The notes below the pieces were generated by a model. It did not search any database, was not told the origin of the DNA, and was given only the letters and a program-made list of their open reading frames with translations. The translations under genes were made by a program, and so were the position numbers. This document shows, one piece after another, positions 9,827 through 21,500 of a stretch of DNA of 64,000 bases. Source of the DNA: Caballeronia fortuita (lineage in GTDB: Bacteria; Pseudomonadota; Gammaproteobacteria; Burkholderiales; Burkholderiaceae); contig NZ_FCNX02000006.1 of assembly GCF_001544835.2 (NCBI RefSeq), positions 62,001-126,000 on the forward strand. The letters are read 5' to 3'. Numbering within the stretch: position 1 is the first letter of the stretch; the number at the start of each line of letters is the position of its first letter.

Positions 9827-11299
9827 TCACTGCCGCTGGACGGGCGGCGGCGCCCACGAGCCGTCGCTTGCCTGGGGCTTGGGCGCATAAAGACGCATCG
9901 CGAGCTGGAACTCGCCTTCGGGCGCAGGCAGCCAGTTCGCGCTTTTCGCGCGGCCCGGCGATTTCGCCGACACGATCACATCGACGGAGCCATCGCGGTT
10001 CTTCTTCAGCCGGTCGCGATCGGAAAGCGACAGGCGCGGCAGCTTCGCATCCGCGAGCGCGCCGTCCTTCGTGTACGCGGTGAGCGTCCAGAAGCCGCGC
10101 ACCGGCGGCAACTGCTCCGGCGCAAAGTGCAGCGTGTACGCGTTCGTCCCGTTGAGCGCGTGGCCTTCGCTGTCCACGTGCGCCACCGGCTTCACTTCGC
10201 CTTCCTTTGTGCTCGTTGCGGTCTGCCGGCGTGCAAGATACGCCCGCAGCGTGTAATCCATGCCGTACACGCCGACGCCATCGCCGAACCAGGTCCAGCC
10301 GTTCTTCGTGATCGCGTTCGGCGGCACCGTCGCGAGCCGCTCGCGCGCATCGGCAAGACCGGAATCGAGCAGCGGTGCGTCCGTCTTCTTGAACTGCACC
10401 GGCTCGCCCGGCTTTACGCCGAGGTCCGCGAGCTGGCTCATCGCGTGGCTGTCGTCGGCGGCGGCGGGATTGTCGTCGAGCGAGCGGGCGAGGCGCGCGA
10501 AGAACGCATTGGCGTCGAGCGCCTCGGCCTGCGCGCCCGGCGCGACGGTCGCGAGCGCGGACGGCAGCGGCGGCACCGCCGGCTGCTGCGCGCCATTCGC
10601 GGGCCACGCGCCGGCGACTGCCGGCGTCGTATCGGCGGCCGATCCCTTCGCGGGCGTCAGCGTGTCGATACGCATCGCGGTCTGCAGCTTGCGCGCGTCG
10701 CGTACATCGCGCGGGCCATTCACGCGCACGCGCACCGAAAGCCACACGTAACGCGTGCGCGTCTCCACGCGCGTCGCGTTGGCGGGCAGCGTGCCGGTCC
10801 AGCCGGCGGGCACGAACGCGATCAGCTGCATCTTCGGATACGGCGTCGTGTCGGCGCTGGAATAGAGCGCGTTGGTCCACGCATCGAATGCGCGTGCGTC
10901 GAGATAACGGCCGCCCGGCGCGGCGGGCAGCGTGACGATGACGGGATCGGCGGAGACATCGAGCCAGGCCGTCGATTCGAGCGTATCGACGCTCGGCCAG
11001 CCCGTGGCGCCCGCCGGCGGCAGCGCGCTCGCGTGACGGAACGTGTTGAGCGGCGTCTGTCCGGCCTGCCCGGGCTGTCCAGCGCGGCCGCTCGCACGCT
11101 CGCGCGCGATATCGGACGCAACGAGCGGAAAGCCGAACGTATAGGCATCGGCGACCTGGTTCTTCACCCAGCCCGTGGTGGTCGGTTTCAGTTCGGGCGG
11201 CTTGGTCGCGCAGCCCGCCAGGACCGCCATGCCGGCAAGACTCACGCTCATCCAGATCGCGGTATTGAGCGGGAGCGTCCAGCGTCGGTTGTTCTTCAT
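9827..11299 (-). CDS. DUF1254/DUF1214 domain lipoprotein
   Basis: A 490-residue predicted lipoprotein. The start at 11299 gives a signal peptide with lipobox LAGC and the acylated cysteine at residue 30. The N-terminal DUF1254 region includes YTFGFPLVASD and AWLDVSADPVIVTLP with GGRYLDARAFDAWTNALYS; the C-terminal DUF1214 region includes NAYTLHF, GFWTLTAYTKDG and the LSDRD element. Members of this family are exported or envelope proteins of unknown enzymatic role. An alanine/proline-rich linker lies between the domains. The reading frame is open upstream to 11842, but that stretch overlaps the copper promoter and has no coding character, so it is excluded. Confidence 0.85.
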   Translation of the reverse strand: MKNNRRWTLPLNTAIWMSVSLAGMAVLAGCATKPPELKPTTTGWVKNQVADAYTFGFPLVASDIARERASGRAGQPGQAGQTPLNTFRHASALPPAGATGWPSVDTLESTAWLDVSADPVIVTLPAAPGGRYLDARAFDAWTNALYSSADTTPYPKMQLIAFVPAGWTGTLPANATRVETRTRYVWLSVRVRVNGPRDVRDARKLQTAMRIDTLTPAKGSAADTTPAVAGAWPANGAQQPAVPPLPSALATVAPGAQAEALDANAFFARLARSLDDNPAAADDSHAMSQLADLGVKPGEPVQFKKTDAPLLDSGLADARERLATVPPNAITKNGWTWFGDGVGVYGMDYTLRAYLARRQTATSTKEGEVKPVAHVDSEGHALNGTNAYTLHFAPEQLPPVRGFWTLTAYTKDGALADAKLPRLSLSDRDRLKKNRDGSVDVIVSAKSPGRAKSANWLPAPEGEFQLAMRLYAPKPQASDGSWAPPPVQRQ

Positions 11300-11586
11300 T
11301 CGAATGGAAATCCAGTTCTTCTTTCGATTTGGGTTCGCTCGCGCGCCAGCCGACGCCGCCTCGAATCCCCCGCGCGGCGTGCTACGAGCAATATCTCGAA
11401 ATTCGGGTTTTAACTTATCCGCTGACGATAGGCAAGTTGAAGCGCGCAAAAGCGCGACGGCAGCCGGAAGAATGCACCAGTTGCCGCTCAAAAGCACTGA
11501 ATGACGCGCCTTTCGTCCTTCAATAGTCGATTGCGCCAGCATTCTACGATCCCGCCTCACGCGTTTCCCGCGACGGCACTCCGCGC

Positions 11587-11617
11587 TTGACCTTCCAATC
11601 GCTGGAAGGTCGATAAT
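11587..11617 (+). promoter_or_regulatory. CueR/MerR-type copper promoter and operator upstream of copA
   Basis: TTGACC (-35, 11587-11592) and GATAAT (-10, 11612-11617) are separated by 19 bp, the abnormally long spacing typical of MerR-family promoters. Centred between them is the dyad ACCTTCC (11590-11596) / GGAAGGT (11604-11610), which matches the known CueR operator of copA promoters. Copper-bound CueR would twist the DNA and activate copA. The copA start codon lies 50 bp downstream. Confidence 0.9.
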
Positions 11618-11666
11618 CGTTTCATCAGGAATCGTCGCGATTCCGGCCCGATTGGAGCGTTGCACC

Positions 11667-13907
<2,241 letters not shown>

Positions 13908-14339
13908 CGCGCGTCCTTCAGCGCGACGGACGCTTCGGCGGCGATGCGCGCGGCGATGTCTTCATCGAACGATGCGGACTTCGGCGCGCCGCTCGAATCG
14001 ATGTGCATCATCATCTGCTCGCACGCGGACACGGGCTCGGCGGCATCGCCTTCGAACATCTCCATATAGAGGTGCACACGCTTTCTGTCATGCGCGACGA
14101 CCCGCGCCTCCACGCGCACCGCCGCGCCCTCCTTGATCTCGCGCAGATAGCTGACGTGCGCTTCGAGCGTGTAGAGCGTGCGCTGGCGCGCGCGGCGGCC
14201 CGCGTCGTCGAGACCGATGCTGTCCATGAACGCATCGGTCGCGAGGCTGTAGATCAGCATGTAGAACGCATCGCGCAGATGGCCGTTGTAGTCGACCCAT
14301 TCGGATTTGACCGTGTCGCGATAGATCATCTTCGTTCCT

Positions 14340-15287
14340 TCAGTCTTCGATGCCGTGGCGCGCTTTCGCCTGCGCGATCGCCTCGATCACGCTCGCGATG
14401 CAGTCGTCGCGATAACGTTCGAGTTCCTTGATGCCGCGCCCGTGCGTCTGTTTCGATGTGCCGTCGACGACGCGGTCGATGAGTTCGTCGGTGAGTGTCG
14501 GCGCGACGAGCTTCGTCCACGGCAGTTCGAGCGCGGGGCCGAATTGCTGCATGAAGTGTCGCATGCCGGCTTCGCCGCCCGCTAGCGTGTAGGTGAGGAA
14601 CGTGCCCATGAACGACCAGCGGATGCCCGCGCCGTAGCGGATGGCGTCGTCGATTTCGCCGGTCGTCGCGACGCCGTCGTTCACGAGATGCAGCGCCTCG
14701 CGCCACAGCGCTTCGAGCAGCCGGTCCGCGATGAAGCCCGGCACTTCCTTCCTCACGCGCAACGGCCGCATGCCGATGGACGCGTAGAAGCTCATGGCGG
14801 CGTCGATCGCTTCGCCCGATGTCGCTTCGCCGCCGAGCACTTCGACGAGCGGCAGCAGATACACCGGATTGAACGGATGGCCGACGACGCAGCGCCGCGG
14901 GTTCACGGCGCGCGCGTAGAAGTCGGTCGGCAGAAGGCCCGACGTCGACGACGCGATGATCGCATCGGGCTTCGCCGCGCGGCTCACGCGTTCGTGCAGC
15001 GCGAGCTTGAGTTCCTCGCGTTCGGGCGCGCTTTCCTGGATGAAGTCGGCATCGGCGACACATTCCTCTACCGTCTCGACGAAGCGCAATCGTTGCTGCG
15101 ACGCGCCTTGCGCCAGTCCGGCGCGTTCGAGCGCGGGCCATGCGTTCGCGACGTTCGCGCGCAGTTGCGCTTCTGCGCCGGGCGCGGGGTCCCATGCGGT
15201 GACGTCGAGTCCTGCGCCGAGCGCGCGCGCTACCCAGCCGCTGCCGATCACACCCGCGCCGAGCGCGGCGAATTGCTTGACTTGCAT
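14340..15287 (-). CDS. cdhA: L-carnitine 3-dehydrogenase
   Basis: A 315-residue member of the 3-hydroxyacyl-CoA dehydrogenase superfamily. The NAD-binding Rossmann motif GAGVIGSG is at residues 10-17, followed by [11 protein letters not shown] and [18 protein letters not shown] with the catalytic histidine, and [18 protein letters not shown]. The [18 protein letters not shown] segment is characteristic of carnitine dehydrogenases rather than fatty acid enzymes. It oxidises L-carnitine to 3-dehydrocarnitine with NAD+ in the cytoplasm. It lies between cdhC (27 bp upstream) and cdhB (10 bp downstream), forming a compact cdhCAB block. Confidence 0.93.
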   Translation of the reverse strand: MQVKQFAALGAGVIGSGWVARALGAGLDVTAWDPAPGAEAQLRANVANAWPALERAGLAQGASQQRLRFVETVEECVADADFIQESAPEREELKLALHERVSRAAKPDAIIASSTSGLLPTDFYARAVNPRRCVVGHPFNPVYLLPLVEVLGGEATSGEAIDAAMSFYASIGMRPLRVRKEVPGFIADRLLEALWREALHLVNDGVATTGEIDDAIRYGAGIRWSFMGTFLTYTLAGGEAGMRHFMQQFGPALELPWTKLVAPTLTDELIDRVVDGTSKQTHGRGIKELERYRDDCIASVIEAIAQAKARHGIED

Positions 15288-15314
15288 GTCGTCGTGTCCT
15301 TTCGTGTTTCGTGT

Positions 15315-16244
15315 TCAGGCGAATTGTTCCGCGATGCGTTTTTCCAGCGGGCGTTCGCCGCGCGCCGGGAGACCGAGCTTCTTGCGGCCTTCGGCGGGCG
15401 TGAGCGCGCGTGCGCCGAGGCGTTCGATGATTTCCACCGCGCGTTGCACGAGCGCGCCGTTGCTCGCATGGACGCCACGATCGAGCCACAGGTTGTCTTC
15501 GAGGCCGACGCGCACGTGACCGCCGAGGAGCATCGCCTGCGCGACCATCGGCATCTGCATGCGGCCGATGCCGAAGCCGGCCCAGTGCGCGCCGGGCGGC
15601 AGGTTATCGACCATCGCTTTCATGGTGCCGGTGTCGGGCGGCGCGCCCCACGGAATGCCCATGCACAGTTGAAAGAGCGGCGGGTTGTCGAGCAGGCCTT
15701 CTTTCAGCAGTTGATTGGCGAACCAGAGATGACCGGTGTCGAAAATTTCCAGTTCGGGCTTCACGCCGAGTTCCTGGATGCGCTTTGCGCCGGCTCTAAG
15801 TTGCGCGGGCGTCGATACGTAGATGTAGTCGCCATCGCCGAAATTGAGCGTGCCGCAGTCGAGTGTGCAGATTTCGGGCAGCAATTCTTCGACGTGCGCG
15901 AGCCGCGTCAATCCGCCGACGAGGTCGGTGCCTTTGCCGAAGCGCATCGGGTCTTCGCCCGGGCCGATTTCGAGGTCGCCGCCCATGCCGGCTGTCAGAT
16001 TGATGATGACGTCCGTGTCCGATGAGCGGATGCGGTCGACGACTTCCCTGTAGAGCGCCGGGTCGCGGCTGCCTCTGCCGGTCTTCGGATCGCGTACGTG
16101 GCAGTGGGCGACGGTCGCGCCCGCGCGGGCCGCCTCGATCGCTGCTTCGGCGATTTGCTTCGGCGTCGTGGGGATGGCGGGGTGTTTGCTGGTCGTGTCG
16201 CCAGCGCCGGTTACTGCGCACGTTACTATCACTTCGTAGTTCAT
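15315..16244 (-). CDS. cdhC: Dehydrocarnitine cleavage enzyme (BKACE, DUF849 family)
   Basis: A 309-residue beta-keto acid cleavage enzyme. The TIM-barrel metal-binding motif HCHVRD (His47, His49) and the [24 protein letters not shown] region are visible, along with LEIFDTGH and the [13 protein letters not shown] end motif that supplies further metal and CoA contacts. This family transfers the acetyl-type part of a beta-keto acid to acetyl-CoA; in carnitine clusters it converts dehydrocarnitine plus acetyl-CoA to betainyl-CoA plus acetoacetate. The ATG at 16244 is preceded by a GAGAGA stretch; upstream frame to 16358 lacks coding character. First gene of the cdhCAB block; its promoter must lie within or next to repeat element A. 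Confidence 0.92.
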   Translation of the reverse strand: MNYEVIVTCAVTGAGDTTSKHPAIPTTPKQIAEAAIEAARAGATVAHCHVRDPKTGRGSRDPALYREVVDRIRSSDTDVIINLTAGMGGDLEIGPGEDPMRFGKGTDLVGGLTRLAHVEELLPEICTLDCGTLNFGDGDYIYVSTPAQLRAGAKRIQELGVKPELEIFDTGHLWFANQLLKEGLLDNPPLFQLCMGIPWGAPPDTGTMKAMVDNLPPGAHWAGFGIGRMQMPMVAQAMLLGGHVRVGLEDNLWLDRGVHASNGALVQRAVEIIERLGARALTPAEGRKKLGLPARGERPLEKRIAEQFA

Positions 16245-16342
16245 TTTTTCTCTCTCGCTTTTCTTTAGGGTTCCTGTGTTTGTTTCTTGCTTGCGGTTTC
16301 GTTCGCAGTTTCGTTCTCGCTTTCGGTGAATCCTGATTTCGC

Positions 16343-17034
16343 GTCGGTCTATTTGCACTGCCCCTGTGCGGGGCGGCAGTCACTTTCTTTGCTGCTGCAA
16401 AGAAAGTAACCAAAGAAAGCAGCTTTTCACGCCCGCGGTCACACGCACGTTGGGTAGTCCTCTCGTCCTCCGTGGCACTCGCCTAACGTGTGCCCTCATC
16501 ACAATAACCGGGCTTGGATCGCGCACGGTCCGTCACCTCGCGCCCCTAGCTCATCGGTTCAGCACCAAATAGCTCCGGCCCCGCTGCGCGGCCGACCGGT
16601 AAAGCAAGTCTGCGCGGGCTTCGCTACTGCGTGCCTCACTACTGCGTACTTCGCTACTGCGTACTTCGCTAGTGCGTGCCTCGCTAGTGCGTGCCTCGCT
16701 GCTATCGTCTTTATCTCACCGCACTTGCCGCCCGTTGGTTTCCCTTGCAGACCCGGCGGCAGCGCGTAGCGCTGTGCCGAAGCTCTTTCGTGCTGAACCA
16801 GCGCCTTCTAATAACTAGCTCGTCAGACCGTGCGCGATCCAAGCCAGGTTGGTCCTATGAGGGCACTCTTTAGGCGAGTGCCACCTAAGACGAGAGGACT
16901 ACCCAAACTGCGTGTGACCGCGGGCTTAGAAAAGCTGCTTTCTTTGGTTACTTTCTTTGCAGCAGCAAAGAAAGTGACTGCCGCCCCGCACAGGGGCAAC
17001 GCTAATAGACCACAAAGAAAACGGGATCCAGCGA
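16343..17034. repeat. Inverted-repeat element, copy A (caiX-cdhC gap)
   Basis: This fills most of the 810-bp gap between cdhC and caiX. Both ends carry the same sequence in inverted orientation: a GCCCC-TGTGC-GGGGC hairpin, an 11-bp-stem hairpin ACTTTCTTTGC-TGCT-GCAAAGAAAGT (left 16382-16407, mirrored on the right at about 16950-16975), a CCCGCGGTCACACGC segment, a GGGTAGTCCTCTCG segment and GGCACTCGCCTAA. The right outer end is GGATCC-AGCGA (17024-17034). The same architecture recurs at 30014-30618 and 43878-44485. Copy A has a longer centre containing a 15-bp tandem array and a less conserved left end. No transposase is encoded. It may act as a bidirectional terminator or be a non-autonomous mobile or palindromic repeat. 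Confidence 0.8.
16621..16700. repeat. 15-bp tandem repeat inside element A
   Basis: Five consecutive 15-bp units of the form TCGCTA(C/G)TGCGT(G/A)C(C/T), plus a 5-bp partial sixth unit, fill the centre of repeat element A. Copies B and C do not have it. Read as codons the unit gives a five-residue periodicity, but no convincing gene contains it. Confidence 0.8.
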
Positions 17035-17054
17035 AAACGAAAAACAGAAAACCC

Positions 17055-18005
17055 TCAAAGCCCCAAATACTGCCGAACGGCCAAAACCCCATCCTTCCCA
17101 TCAAGAGTCTTCACGCCTGCGAGCCAGGCATCCAACACCTGTGGGTTCTGCTTGAGATAGGCTTTCGCCGCCTCCTGAGGCCGCTCCTTGTTCATCACCG
17201 GCTGCATCAGCCGATTTTCCAGATCCGTCGTGAAGCGGAGATTGGAAACGAACTTCCCCGCATTCGGGCATCGCGTCAGGAAATCCGTATTCGTCAGCGT
17301 ATAAACCCGCGCTTCACCGTAATTCGGCCCGAATACATCATCGCCGCCGGAAAGGTAATTGATCTTCATTTGGATGTTCATCGGATGCGGCTCCCAGCCG
17401 AGAAACACCACCGGCTTCTTCTCGCGAATCGCGCGCTCCACCGTCACCAGCATCCCCGCCTCGCTCGACTGCACGAGCTTGAATCCGCCAAGCCCGAACT
17501 GATTCGTGTCGATCATCTTCTGAATCTTCGCGTTCGCGCTGCTGCCAGGCTCGATGCCGTAAATCGTTCCGCCCAGCTCATCGCGATGTTTCGCGATGTC
17601 CGCAAACGTCTTGATGCCCGCGTCATACGCATAGCTCGGCACGGCGAGCGTCGCCTTCGCGCCCGACAAGTTCGGCGGGTCCAGCTTCTCAATGCTCTTC
17701 GCCTCCAGAAACGGCTCGACCGCCTTCTGCTGCACCGGCCACCAGTAGCCCAGCGATACGTCGATCTGCTTGCTCTTCAATCCCGCGAGCGAAATCGGCA
17801 CCGATGCCACCGTCGTCCGCGGCGCATAGCCGAGCCCCTCGAAGACAACCGACGCGAGCGCCGTCGTCGACGTGATGTCGGTCCAGCCGATATCGACGAA
17901 ACGCACCGTGCGGCAACTCGCGTCTTCCGCGTGCGCCGCCTGTGCGACAGCCAACGCCGCGCACGCGCCGGCAAGAAGCAAAGAGGAAATCAGGCGTTGT
18001 CTCAT
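17055..18005 (-). CDS. caiX: Carnitine-type quaternary amine ABC substrate-binding protein
   Basis: A 316-residue periplasmic protein of the OpuAC/ProX class. Signal peptide at about residues 1-26 (ends AQAAHA). The mature protein carries VRFVDIGWTDITSTTA, IDVSLGYWWPVQQ and VVFLGWEPHPMN; the tryptophans in these motifs form the aromatic cage that binds trimethylammonium groups in this family. It is upstream of and co-oriented with cdhCAB, separated by repeat element A, and closely resembles the choline-type protein at 25437-26384. In Pseudomonas CaiX delivers carnitine to a transporter encoded elsewhere; no permease or ATPase gene is present in this window. Carnitine specificity is inferred from position. 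Confidence 0.85.
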   Translation of the reverse strand: MRQRLISSLLLAGACAALAVAQAAHAEDASCRTVRFVDIGWTDITSTTALASVVFEGLGYAPRTTVASVPISLAGLKSKQIDVSLGYWWPVQQKAVEPFLEAKSIEKLDPPNLSGAKATLAVPSYAYDAGIKTFADIAKHRDELGGTIYGIEPGSSANAKIQKMIDTNQFGLGGFKLVQSSEAGMLVTVERAIREKKPVVFLGWEPHPMNIQMKINYLSGGDDVFGPNYGEARVYTLTNTDFLTRCPNAGKFVSNLRFTTDLENRLMQPVMNKERPQEAAKAYLKQNPQVLDAWLAGVKTLDGKDGVLAVRQYLGL

Positions 18006-18510
18006 GGCGAGTCTTCCGTTGAGAGTTGTATCGATGCGCCGGTTCGAATGCCGGCGTGCAATTAAAGTACCGCCGCATAAAGGCGCCCGAACGCCCGCGT
18101 GCGACCGTGAGTTGACTGCCTGCGACCTGTCGCGCCGTTCGCCGGCGCACACCCGCTCACACGCCGCCTGACGCATATTCGAAAAGTTTCATCTCGGTGT
18201 TAACACCCATTGAGATGAACAGTTGGGCGCAAAAGCGCGGTCATTGCCGCCATTCGGTATCCGAAGCATGACCGCCGCGCTTGCGCAACATCAATCTTTG
18301 CCGAAACGCCACGGTCTCTGTGGTTGGTCGCACATTGCACCGACTTCCGGCCGGGTAATGTGCGGGAAAGAGATAGCTTGTCTCGGCAGCGTCGCGGCTG
18401 AAAGAAACAGAAAGAAAAGCAGAACGCTTTTCTGTCATGGGGTTGCCAGCGATGCCCGCCGACCAGATAGCTGTTTGATACACGTCGTCCAAAACTAAGG
18501 TGCCTGGATA
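18006..18510. promoter_or_regulatory. Structured divergent intergenic region between caiX and the ligase fusion gene
   Basis: This 505-bp region separates two divergent genes and contains no convincing coding frame. It holds a nested dyad at 18188-18219 (entered separately), an 8-bp inverted repeat CGCACATT (18329-18336) / AATGTGCG (18357-18364) around a CCGGCCGG core, and a perfect 8-bp hairpin AGAAAAGC (18413-18420) / GCTTTTCT (18426-18433). The last two lie 80-180 bp upstream of the ligase start and could form an RNA leader; no known riboswitch was recognised. Confidence 0.55.
18188..18219. promoter_or_regulatory. Nested palindrome, candidate operator
   Basis: The perfect 12-bp palindrome GGTGTTAACACC (18196-18207) is enclosed by an outer inverted repeat TTCATCTC (18188-18195) / GAGATGAA (18212-18219). 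It lies 183 bp upstream of the caiX start and 292 bp upstream of the divergent ligase fusion. This is the kind of symmetry expected for a dimeric regulator site. The binding protein is unknown; GlxA-type regulators such as the neighbour at 21710 usually prefer direct or asymmetric half-sites. Confidence 0.5.
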
Positions 18511-21500
18511 ATGGACCGTCAAGACGCCATCCGAGAGAGCGCGCGAGTCTACACGCGCGAACCGCTTTACACGCCGTCACCCGAAACGATCGCCGCATCG
18601 CGCATGACCGCCTTCACGCAGGCTTTCGAAAAGGTCACGCACGAGCATTTTGCCGACTATCCGGCATTACACGCTTATTCGGTCCGTGAATATCGCCAGT
18701 TCTGGAAATGCTTTCTGGAATCCGCGCGCGGACTGGAATGGTCGGGATCCGATGAACCCGTCTGCATCGGCAACCGATGCGAAACCGCGCGGTTCTTTCC
18801 CCACGTCGAACTGAACTACGCCGAGAATCTGCTCGGCAAACGCATCGCGCCCGACGACGCCCCCGCGATCACCTCATGCTTCGCCGATGGCCGCCGCGTC
18901 ACCTACACGCGCGGCGAGTTGCGCGAACGCGTGGTGCGGCTCGCGCAGGCGCTTTCCGCGCTCGGCCTGAAGGAAGGCGATCGCGTCGTCGCGATCATGC
19001 GCAACGACTGCGACGCGATCACCGCCGCCCTCGCCGTGACCGCGCTCGGCGCGACGCTCTCGACCGCCGCGCCCGAAAACGGCGTGCAGGCGATTCTCGA
19101 CCGCTTCGCCCCGCTCGATCCGAAGTTCATGTTCGCGCACACGATGCAGCGTCCGTTCGACACGGGCGGGTCGCTCTCGGGCCACGTCGCCGCGGTGGCC
19201 ACGCAACTGCCGTCGCTGACCGACATCGTCTGTCTCGACGACACCGAACTGCCGAGTTCGGTGACGCAGCGCCAGCACGAAATCCGCTCGCTGATCGCGC
19301 GCGGCGACGCAATGCGCTTCGCATGGAAGCGGTTCCCGTTCAATCACCCGCTCTTCATCATGTTTTCGTCGGGCACGACCGGCAAGCCGAAATGCATCGT
19401 GCACGGCGCGGGCGGCACGCTGCTCGAACACGTGAAGGAGCATCGGCTGCACAGCGACTTCGGTCCCGGCGACAAGCTCTTCTTCCACACGAGCTGCTCG
19501 TGGATGATGTGGAACTGGCAGTTGTCGGTGCTCGCTTCCGGCGTCGAGATCGTCACGTACGATGGACCTGTCGCCGCCGTCGACACGCTCTGGCGCCTCA
19601 TCGCCGACGAGCGCGCGACCGTCTTCGGCACGAGTCCCGCCTACCTGAAGATGAGCGAGGACGCGGGCATCGAACCGGGCAAGCAGTTCGATCTCTCCGC
19701 CTTGCGCGCGATGATGTCGACCGGCGCCGTGCTCTACGACTCGCAGTTCGAATGGGTCTACAAGCACGTGAAGCCCTTGCAGCTGCAATCGATTTCGGGC
19801 GGCACGGACATCATCGGCTGCTTCGTGCTCGGCAATCCCAATCTGCCCGTTTACGCGGGCGAAGCGCAATGCCGCACGCTCGGCCTCGACGTGCAGGCCT
19901 TCGATCAGGGCGCGAGCACGATCATGCCGGGCGAACTCGTCTGCACGAATCCGTTTCCGTCGCGGCCGCTCGGTTTCTTCGGCGACGACGACGGCTCGCG
20001 CTTTCACAAGGCATATTTCGCCGCGAACGAAGGCGTGTGGACGCACGGCGACGTGATCGAGTTTTCGCCGCAAGGCTCCGCGCGTCTGCACGGCCGCAGC
20101 GATGGCGTGCTCAACGTGCGCGGCATCAACGTGAGTCCGGGCGAGATCTACCGCATCCTCAGCGAGATTCACGAGATCCGTCACGCGATGGTCGTCGCGC
20201 AAACCGGCGCCAATGCCGGCGATGCGGGCCAGCGCATCGTGCTGCTGCTCGTGCTGCGGCCGGGCGCGCAATTCAACGCGGCGCTCGCCGCGCGCGTGCG
20301 CCGCGACCTCACGCGACAAGGCTCCGCCGCGCTCGTGCCCGATGTGATCGTGCAGGTCGACGGCCTGCCCGTCACGCACAACAACAAGCCGTCGGAAGCC
20401 GCCGCGCGCGATGCCGTCAACGGCCTGCCCGCCCGCAACGTGTCGTCGCTCGCCAATCCCGAGTGCCTCGATCAGATTCGCGAACATCCGTCGCTCACGC
20501 GCGTGAAGCGCGATCTGCCCGCGCCCGGCCAGTCGGCGCAGGAGATCGAGGCGTATCTTTGCGCGCTCTGGGAGCAGCATTTCAGCTTTTCGCCGATCGG
20601 CCGCGACGACAACTTCTTCGAACTCGGCGGCCATTCGCTGCTCGCCGCGCGCATGCTCGCCGACGTGCAGCGCGCCACCGGCCGCACGCTGCCGCTCGCG
20701 ACGATGATCCTCGCGCCGACCATCGCGCGGCTCGCGACCGTCCTCGCCGCCGATCCCAACGCGCGCGCCGGAGACTCGACGCTCGTGCAGATGCGCGCGG
20801 GCAGCGGCCGGCCGCTCTTCATGGTGCACAGCATCACCGGCTCGGTGATGGAGTGCCTCACGCTCGCGGGCATGCTGCAAAGCGAGCGGCCCGTCTACGG
20901 CCTGCAGGCGCTCGGCCTCGACGGCGACGCGGCCCCGCAAAAGAGCGTCGAAGAGATGGCGCGCGGCTATGTGCAGCGCATGCGCGAAGTGCAGCCGAGC
21001 GGGCCGTATGCGCTCGTCGGCTATTCGTTCGGCGGGCTGGTCGCATTCGAGATCGCGCAACAGCTCGTCGCGGCGGGCGAGAAGATCGAAATGCTCTGCC
21101 TGCTCGATACGTACATTCATACGCACTGCCTGCCCATCTCGCTGTGGACGCGTTATCAGGCGGGCGTGCTCGTCGAACGTCTGCGCGAGTTGCGCTCGCT
21201 CGAAGCCGGCGCGCGCTTCGGCTTCGTGCGCGGCAAGGCGGCGGCGATGACCAATCGTGTGCGCGGGCGCATGGGCAAGCAGACGCACAGGCAAGCCGAC
21301 GATGTCGCCGATCTGCCGCCCGTGCTTCAGCGCGTGCGCGAGTCGATGCAGGCCGCGATGGCGACCTACAAGCCGCGCCGCTACGACGGCGGCCCGATCG
21401 TCTATGTGCGCGCGACGCAGCTCGACGAATCGCGCAGCGATCCGCTGCCGGTCTGGCAGCGCGTCGCGAAGCACGGCGTGCAGGTGATGCCGGTCGCCGG

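Noticed and set aside
16366..16873. Short frames in element A, including one with a five-residue periodicity similar to pentapeptide repeats
   Set aside because: They derive from the inverted arms and the 15-bp tandem repeat. Similar frames arise in copies B and C with frequent disruption, so they are not conserved proteins.
18006..18510. A glycine or other known riboswitch upstream of the synthetase gene
   Set aside because: Inverted repeats are present but the conserved cores of glycine, cobalamin, guanidine and other familiar riboswitches were not found.
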